Part shown: one piece after another, positions 57,700 to 64,000 of the stretch | Numbering within the stretch: position 1 is the stretch's first letter | How the letters are laid out: each line of letters starts with the position of its first letter | Source of the DNA: Apostichopus japonicus | Taxonomy: Eukaryota; Echinodermata; Holothuroidea; Aspidochirotida; Stichopodidae | Direction: 5' to 3' | Length of the DNA: 64,000 bases | Assembly (NCBI RefSeq): GCF_037975245.1 | Contig: NC_092579.1 | Span: 10,469,678-10,533,677 of the forward strand | Made by a program: the position numbers and the translations under genes | The notes under the pieces: model-generated | What the model saw: only the letters and a program-made list of their open reading frames with translations | Told to the model about the DNA's origin: nothing | The model's database searches: none

Positions 57700-58985
57700 A
57701 TTTATTAAATCCAGTATAAAAATAAAATATTTATAAAAAGGAGTACAAACATAAAATATATTAATATAAACAACGTTAATATGTTATTAGATGTTAAGAT
57801 GATATAATATTTTTAAAATAATACTCTAAATCAAAGAATCCAAAAGCTTAGATTGAAAGAATATTGCAGCACGATATATAAATGAGTTTCTAAAAAGATA
57901 CATTCTATATTTTGGCAAGATGTGCCGATTCTTGGATTTCTGCATGATTTTGTTAGCACACTGTTTAATGAAGAATGTAGAGGATGGTTTTTGTCTGATT
58001 TAATTATGTTTGCCATCCGAATGAACTCGTTTCTAGCTGTCGCATTTACAGTGTCTTAATAGGAAGTTGAAATTAAAACTCAAAATTTTAGAAGTATACT
58101 TCAAAATCTTTGTTATTCTAAGTTTGTCTTTTCGCGATATAAAGTGATACTATACTGGGACAGCGTAAGTTATATGTGGCAGAACCATAGAATTAAAAAC
58201 ATTTCTCTTAGCATCACTATAAAAATATGATGCAACGAATGGTAGACTAGATACAATGTAATAAACTTTACTGAGGATCTTCGAAATATGATTGTTGAAC
58301 GTCAGACTTTCATCAATACATACCCCTTAGTAGTCAGTTTTTGTTGTCCATGCAGTTTAATTTGTTGTGATTTAGATGACAAGAGACCTTCATGTTAAAT
58401 GTTCTAGCTTGCAAAACGGATTTCTTTAGATTTGTTAGGGTTAAGCAACAAATTTGTCCTGTCACAAGTATGTATGTATATTAGATCCTCCTGCAAGCAG
58501 GAACTCGCGAGGAAGCCTCATTGGCTATCAAAGCCGCAAGCTGACCGAAGTCAGTCTCTTACATTCATATTTAACGTCCATGATTATGAATTGTTAATTA
58601 TCAACAACTATGTAACTGGACGACATACAATAATCTTGGAGTGACTCGAACTGGGGACCTTATGATTGAGAGGCACCGGCGTTAGCCACTGAGCTAACAC
58701 TCCTAGAGAGCTAACACTCCAGCTAACACTCCAGAGCTAGCATTCCAGCTACTGTAACACACAAGTAACAACAAGGTCAGTGACAGAACACTGATAGAGT
58801 AATTGATCCATGGCAAAGGAATGTTTTGAAATTTTTCTCATAATGGCAGTATTATCAGCATACTTTGTGACAGAAATATGCAGATTTGATCTTAATTCAT
58901 CTGTATATACAGTGAACAAAGTAGCAGATATCGGACCTCCTTGAGGAACACCAACCATTATTTGTGATTGTTCTGACAACCCTTT
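57700..58985 (-). pseudogene. LINE RT relic split by a SINE
   Basis: Minus-strand order: QSQIMVGVPQGGPISATLF and VTKYADNTAIM (~58850-58970; Y-A-D-N replaces the catalytic Y-A-D-D), then after a SINE a thumb segment YLGVCIDESLTFNNHI-like (GVCIDESLTFNNHISKILSK, ~58290-58330), FNSMVLPHITYAVPV (~58160-58200) and a C-terminal IIKSDKNHPLHSSLN (~57960-58000). It is a jockey/CR1-type RT with stops and the catalytic change. 3' tail AT-rich near 57720. Confidence 0.78.
58473..58745 (-). mobile_element. tRNA-derived SINE, family 2, copy 1
   Basis: On the minus strand: TAGCTCAGTGGCTAACGCCGG (A-box type), CCCCAGTTCGAGTCACTCC (B-box type), a body with GGACGTTAAATATGAATG, CTTCGGTCAGCTTGCGGC and CTCGCGAGTTCCTGCTTGCAG, then a TATACATACATAC-type tail. 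Small duplications of GAGTGTTAGCTC lie at the head. It interrupts the LINE relic. Confidence 0.8.
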
Positions 58986-59497
58986 AATCTAATACAGGCT
59001 GCATTATCTCTACTGTGTATATCCATTGTGTCAATAACAGAGACAATTCAGGCTTTCAAGTTCAATGGGCATACCTGTATGCAAAGAGACTTGCATCATA
59101 CCTACCATGAATGTAATTTGATTCTTTTCATACAGTATTTTGTAATTTCCTAAAAGATTTTGATGGAGAGCGCCTAAAAGTGTGATTTCATTTTCTTTCA
59201 TATCATGGCCTCTAAAAAATCTCATGTGTTTGATAGGTTTGAGTTGAGGTAAAGCTAAATCGAATACAAAGCAAATGCAAAATAAAGCGTCTTGACCATC
59301 TTGAAAAACTGCTATGGAAGCGTTTATTGTCAATGTTCGCAATTCTTCCTGTGTTTTTCATAAGGTTTACACATATATGGATCTAATAATATATGTGAAA
59401 GGTGTCAACCTTTTGCTGTTTTTTCTCTCTTAGGTACCAAGGTAAAAAAATTACACCGACAGAATGACACAGTGCATTAATTTCGGCATCACCTGAA
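58986..59497. other. Stretch upstream of the second Ig locus
   Basis: No gene recognised; the 103-codon minus-strand frame at 59031-59342 has no known motif. The promoter of Ig gene 2 is expected here. CACATATATGG and GTCTATAT-like AT-rich boxes exist, but no start could be chosen. Confidence 0.4.
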
Positions 59498-59555
59498 ATG
59501 AGAATAATGGATATCATGGTATACATTCTTTGTATGTCGTTTAGCTTGCTACCAG
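59498..59555 (+). CDS. Ig gene 2, candidate signal-peptide exon
   Basis: ATG at 59498 gives MRIMDIMVYILCMSFSLLP and ends at a strong donor CCAG|GTGAGT. The peptide is a short hydrophobic secretory leader. The 58-base coding part leaves phase 1, exactly the phase of the Ig exon at 60911, so the splice reads ...LLP-VLEAEPL. This is the same design as the signal exon of Ig gene 1. An alternative ATG at 59507 or 59516 would shorten the leader. The link across the 1.36-kb intron is inferred from phase, order and spacing. Confidence 0.6.
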
Positions 59556-59639
59556 GTGAGTCAGTCAGGCTCTTAAACTATATAATGTGTGACAGAATGC
59601 ATACTCACAAATAAACATTATTTGGGGAAATTGTCCTTG

Positions 59640-60757
59640 TGTGTGTGTGTACACTTGTTTTGTATTTTGACTGAGGACTTGAACAAAGGAATTTCAAGCC
59701 CTCAGACATCATTTCAAAAGAATCCCCGCGTCCTCAGACAAATTTTGTTGTTCATATGTATTGTTAAGGTTAGGGGACATGGATTGGAACAATTGGAAAA
59801 ACAATCGGGTCCTCAATCGGGTCAGTCTGAAAGTAAAACACACCTGCGTGCGTGTATATGTGTGTGTGTATGAGACACTTGCTTGTAAACATGGTAACTC
59901 AAAAAGTTTAAGATGGATTAACTTCGTACTCAGTATGTGGATCGGTCTAATTGTGTACAAGAACTATATTTTGTTCTGTGATGGTCAAAGTTCATTTGAG
60001 ATCAAGTCTGAAAACTTTGTAAACATGATAACTCACAAATTACATCTTTGTTAAAATTCATACTTACTGGATAGTATGTAGATCCAGCTTGGTGAATGCA
60101 TGAACCCTATTGAAATTGGTATAGGTCAAAGGTCACTTGATGTCAACAGATTTCAAAGTCTTCAAAGCTTGTTAAACATCATAACTCCAAAATACAATTA
60201 GCCTGCGAGTTCTCTGATGCTATGATTTTCGTTGGTCAATTTCAGTTCAGTTATTTTTTTGTTGAAAATATTGGTAAAATGAAAATGTCCATTTGCTCAT
60301 TCATCTATGTGTCTATATATGTATGCGTGTATGTATGTATGTATATGTGATCTTCCCGCAAGCAGGAACTCGCGAAAGAAGCCATGGAGGCTTATAGACT
60401 CGCAAGCTGACCGAAGCCAATCTCTCGGCACACATCCATTTAACGTCCATGTCGGGAAGTTGTTATTGAACAACACCCTTGCCAGACGACACACATTGCT
60501 GTCGGCGGGGAATCGAACCGGGGATCTCATGACTGGGAGACGCCGGCGTTAACCACTAGGCTATACACTCCGCCTCGTGTCACATTGGAATATGTCACAT
60601 TGGAAGCTGTTCTTTCTGGAAATCTCTGATCTTTTCTGTCTCTAACTTAATTCTTGGACAACTTTAACTCACTTGCGCTACATTAGTCAGACAGTTACTG
60701 TATGTGGAATTTGAGAAAACTATGGCAAGGAATCACAAAGCCAACTGGCTCTCTAGT
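59640..60757. mobile_element. Helitron-like repeat copy in intron of Ig gene 2
   Basis: (GT)n, GAGACACTTGCTTGTAAACATGG, AGGTCAAAGGTCACTTGATG and a right end GCAAGGAATCACAAAGCCAACTGGCTCTCTAG at 60725-60756. The terminal hairpin GCCAACTGGC followed by CTAG then T is helitron-like, and it covaries with GCCCTTGGGC in the other copies. A family 2 SINE (60348-60572) lies inside. The left boundary is uncertain. Confidence 0.5.
60348..60572 (-). mobile_element. tRNA-derived SINE, family 2, copy 2
   Basis: On the minus strand: GGAGTGTATAGCCTAGTGGTTAACG (A-box), CCCCGGTTCGATTCCCCG (B-box), a body with GACATGGACGTTAAATGG and GCTTCGGTCAGCTTGCGAG, GCGAGTTCCTGCTTGCGGG, and an ACATACATAC tail. Better preserved than the copy at 58.5-58.7 kb; both have the same end and tail type. 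Confidence 0.87.
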
Positions 60758-60910
60758 TACAAGTTACAACGTAATCTGCAATCCCATTGCTCTAGCAGTT
60801 AAACCATTTGATACACACGTGTTAAGTAAATGAATATTAAAGAAATTAGTAACTGAGTTATAAGTGTGTGTATAACATTTTATTTGATTTCCTTACTCAT
60901 GTCTTGCTAG

Positions 60911-61216
60911 TCTTGGAAGCAGAACCTTTGATAGCTTCAGTACTAGCACTGGAAGGAGATTCAGCGGAAATAGTTTGCCCGACAATAGAGAGTTATGGCT
61001 CATATTTCTGGAGGAAAGGTGACTCTATTCACGACAGCACAACAGTTGCTTCTATTGTTGATGGTGTACATAGAGCAGACTCTAAGAATTATGCGGTTAC
61101 AGCAAATGGAACATTTTTCATTAAAAATGTTACTCTAAAGGACGAAGGAAAGTACTTCTGTCGAGGAGTGTCAGTTAAATCTTCATCCACTACAAATATA
61201 ATGGTGTATGTACAAG
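60911..61216 (+). CDS. Ig gene 2, Ig exon 1 (V/I-type domain)
   Basis: Spans CTTGCTAG|TCTTGGAAG to GTACAAG|GTTAGT, 306 bases, phase 1 at both ends. One Ig domain: SAEIVC with Cys at 60976, Trp in SYFWRKG, and the strand-F signature KDEGKYFC with Cys at 61159, 61 residues later. NGT and NVT sequons are present. The strand order and last residues (MVYVQG) parallel exon 1A of gene 1 (VIIVQG), and both end in AAG|GT at the same point after a Val-Gln pair. It is a diverged paralogue of that exon. Confidence 0.88.
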
Positions 61217-61975
61217 GTTAGTTACCGTAATAGATCATGCTTCAAAATAGTTTATGGAGGTACAGTACCTGTACTACCCATAGTGGTCAATACCTATAAT
61301 ATACAAAACTTTCAAACATAAATTGTACTACAAATTTGTTGTATCATCACAAATGGCATTTACATGTCTGCATATTACCAAAATATGATTATTTTATGTG
61401 TTTATATATATATTGGAATAGTTGTCTACCGGGCCAGGAAATCCTGGCGGGAAATACAGTACCACCTGGTTAATAGCCAAAAGTATGAATGTTGTGAAAT
61501 AGTGGGAAATAATGAAATGTTGAAGGGTAGTTTTATGTAAGTATATGTGTTCTTATACTTGTTTGTTACAATAGGATTCCTGACCAGCCTTCGAGATGTG
61601 AGGGGAAAGCCAATCCCCATTTTGATTAACGCTTGCAGTATTATGACTTTTTATGACACCATATCGGCTGTAACTTCTGTTCATATTTCCTTGATATTGA
61701 AATCCCAATATTGCCCAGTTTTTTACGGCATATATACTTTAGGGCTACTTCTTCATCATTACCTGCCCAGATTGAAAATATACGTTTTTAGTACCTGGAA
61801 ATGTAGAATCCTGATAGTTATATTGACAGTATGACTAACAATGACTACATAATTGACTACTTATATGCATATTTATTAAAGAACAACCATTTTACTTTTT
61901 ATGATTACTCTTATTATGAGTTGACAAATACAGGACACATTCACAAGAAGTAATGCATAATTTTGATTTTCTCAG

Positions 61976-62308
61976 CTTCTCCTCCGAATTTTGAGTTGAG
62001 CATTGATCACTGCGGTACTGAAAGCAGTTGCTTGCGATACATCAATCTTTCTGAACCAATCGAGTTGATATGTAGAGCGAAAAATGCATCTCCATCAATG
62101 ATGTTAAAATGGTTCAATGGATCCAGAGAGATAGAAAGCAGTTTGGCTGTAGTAAAACTCTATCAGAAGGATGCGCCATCATCGACAACGATCAGAAGTA
62201 CGATAAAAGCTGTCTACAGAACCCCAATAACACTGACTTGTCAAGCAGTATATACCAAGAGCAGAGCAGATGGTGGTAAATTTGTGAACATTCGACTTGA
62301 GCAGCCAG
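61976..62308 (+). CDS. Ig gene 2, Ig exon 2 (C2-like domain)
   Basis: Spans TTTCTCAG|CTTCTCC to GCCAG|GTGAGG, 333 bases, phase 1 at both ends. Ig-like domain with IELICRAKNASPSMMLKWFNG (Cys at 62071, Trp 13 residues on) and ITLTCQAVY (Cys at 62239, 56 residues after the first). An extra CGTESSC pair precedes the domain. It occupies the same place as exons 2A/2B of gene 1, separated from exon 1 by a 759-base intron. Confidence 0.83.
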
Positions 62309-62414
62309 GTGAGGATATACGAAACTGTTCTATTGAAGAATAGAAGTCATTTAAAGTTAATTGTCCCAATTAAGCCACTGATGTCACTCTTCTTTTTTAT
62401 ATTCCTTTTCCAAG

Positions 62415-62521
62415 GCAAAAGTAATATATGTCCTAAGGAGTGCATGGGTGTGTATGTTACGCTTTTAAACATGATATATCAGGAACCATACTGTACATTG
62501 GATTCATGTCATACATGGTAG
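62415..62521 (+). CDS. Ig gene 2, possible terminal Cys-rich exon
   Basis: A long pyrimidine tract and TTTTCCAAG precede 62415. In the phase left by the previous exon the frame reads GKSNICPKECMGVYV, continues with two further Cys residues near the end, and stops at TAG 62519-62521. This would make a secreted two-Ig protein with a short Cys-rich tail and no membrane anchor. No AATAAA was found close by, so it may be chance. Confidence 0.35.
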
Positions 62522-64000
62522 CCCTACACTGATATCCCATGAGCTGTACACTAATTTTAGATGTAACATCTTTAATATTAATGAGTGTTTTGAACATAAT
62601 GTAGAAATATTGAAATAATCATATGTTAAAACCAACTACTTTGTTTCCTTTCATATTGGGTATGTTTATATTGTTAACAAGTGTGTAAATGTTCTTGTTA
62701 TTAACATGTTTAAATTAATTAATTGAATGGTAGAGGGGACTTGCATGTCAAATGGGGTACACATATAGCCGGCGTTTATGGAAGTAAAGTCATTCACATT
62801 AAAGGGGAAGTTCACGATAAAGCCAGACATATGTGATAGGCAATGCCTAATACAATAATATATTGCATTTTACCAAATAGACTCCAAAATATTTCAAACG
62901 AAACATTCGTCACCACCAATTTGACGAGGGACCATTTTGTCATATATTCAATGACATGTAATCCCCAGACACAGCTGTTTGGTGTACGTGAGGTGTAACA
63001 TATGTATGATACCAGCCTCTAATCCGTGCAATTAACCAAAATCTAAAAGTAACGTACGTGTAAGCTCAACTACAAGTTCATCTGCGATCAGAATAATTTC
63101 CTTGTGCTATCATTCCCCCAAATAATGTTAACTTGACACCTCTGAGTCTTCATTCTTTCTGCTGTGCCAAATTATCATACTTTATCACAGAGAAATTGTT
63201 CTAACTACGTAACTGAGCCTAGCTCTTTATTTCCCCATATATCATAATTGCTACAAAATGGAATAGGCTACAACTTTGGTTTCTTCCTTTGAAGTCTTCC
63301 TGAAATATCACATTGAGGCTTATAAGTGAGTTGAAACCTAATTAAAAAATCAGAACATCTGACAGAACATATAGGATTCTAGTGTGTACAATTCTCACAT
63401 GCATTATTAGCCAATGGCATCTCTATAGTGAAATACTGTGTATTGTTGGATCAAATCTAATATGAATTATTTTCGCACAACTATTAGTAGCACTGTAATA
63501 CAAATCAAGTCGTTTATGATATCAGACCCCGCAATTGTTTATACCTATATGCGATAAGTGTTCTTGTACCACTATTGTGGAGATTGCAGTAGAAACTAAC
63601 TTTAATATAATTTATGCTCAAGTGGATATATTGAAAAATGCCAAAGGCAAAATCAAAAGGGCATTACGGCATATTTCGCTGCCAGTCAGTCTGTCCGTTG
63701 GATATATATTGTGGGCATGGCAGCAAAATGCTATATAGCCTTATACTTAGAGGGCTAACATTATAGTAAGTCACAGCTGATTGCATAAAATGTTTCAGTG
63801 AACTGCAAATGTATAGTGACTAGGTGGTACATATGTGCCACCTCACACCAATCAGCTGTTTCATCGGGGGATGATACGTCATACAATAAGACACAATGGC
63901 CGCCATTCAAATTGACAACAGTATCCCTTGGAAAAGTCCAAATGATGTGGGTTATTAGTTTGGAATAGACATTGTCTAACATATAAATTTTTGGATTTAT
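62522..64000. other. Downstream stretch without recognised gene
   Basis: AT-rich sequence without coding signal. Further exons of Ig gene 2 (transmembrane or cytoplasmic) would be expected here or beyond the window if the protein is membrane-bound; none was recognised. Short frames at 63535-63738 and 63761-63982 have no known motif. Confidence 0.5.

Noticed and set aside
61547-61834. 95-codon hydrophobic frame between the Ig exons of gene 2 as a transmembrane exon
   Set aside because: It lies within the intron between two Ig exons and no in-phase acceptor and donor pair bounds it.

Overview
This is eukaryotic (metazoan) genomic DNA: AT-rich, gene-poor, with GT-AG introns, long (TA)n tracts, tRNA-derived SINEs, and many decayed LINE, LTR and DNA-transposon copies. 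The mix (CR1/L2-like and Tx1/L1-like LINEs, Gypsy and Copia relics, hAT elements, tRNA-SINEs, a satellite-rich helitron-like family) fits a marine invertebrate deuterostome, most likely an echinoderm and perhaps a holothurian. The species is inferred from this mix and not proven. There are no bacterial operons, CRISPR arrays or rRNA genes.

Layout. 0.26-1.66 kb: decayed CR1/L2-like LINE (-). 2.25-4.67 kb: a non-autonomous element with 13-bp inverted repeats, sitting between (TA)n tracts, with 13 copies of a GTCAC-N4-GTCAC motif and an internal ~345-bp triplication. 4.76-5.15 kb: tRNA-SINE cluster. 7.50-9.45 kb: broken multi-exon gene of the Cys-rich CXC (TSO1/tesmin-like) type. 11.08-12.16 kb: hAT-type element with perfect 8-bp target duplication. 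14.1-16.1 kb: ~161-bp tandem repeat, then a Tx1/L1-like LINE relic. 18.3-22.5 kb: helitron/HINE-like repeats expanded into ~400-bp satellite units rich in AGGTCA. 22.6-23.0 kb: LINE 3' end. 26.59-27.03 kb: MITE with 48-bp inverted repeats. 28.4-32.5 kb: Copia pol relic split by a 2.8-kb hAT-type insertion that itself carries a 357-bp hAT MITE; both insertions have exact 8-bp target duplications.

34.5-40.7 kb and 59.5-62.5 kb hold the only convincing host coding exons. Each locus has a signal-peptide exon followed by two immunoglobulin-domain exons, and every junction is phase 1. In the first locus the two Ig exons lie in a ~2.96-kb tandem duplication that lacks a second signal exon. The duplication also copied the 3' LTR of a Gypsy-type element that spans 39.9-42.7 kb. 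No transmembrane exon is seen. The two loci look like neighbouring members of a secreted or cell-surface Ig-superfamily family.

42.7-50.5 kb: degenerate minisatellite, a second Gypsy pol relic (-), a ~144-bp tandem repeat, and LINE relics (-) with two nested insertions (a 240-bp LINE fragment and a 571-bp hAT-like element, each with 8-bp target duplications). 50.8-52.9 kb: SINE and very long (TA)n tracts. 55.4-60.8 kb: more helitron-like copies, a LINE relic (-) and two copies of a second tRNA-SINE family. The rest is AT-rich non-coding sequence with no recognisable gene.
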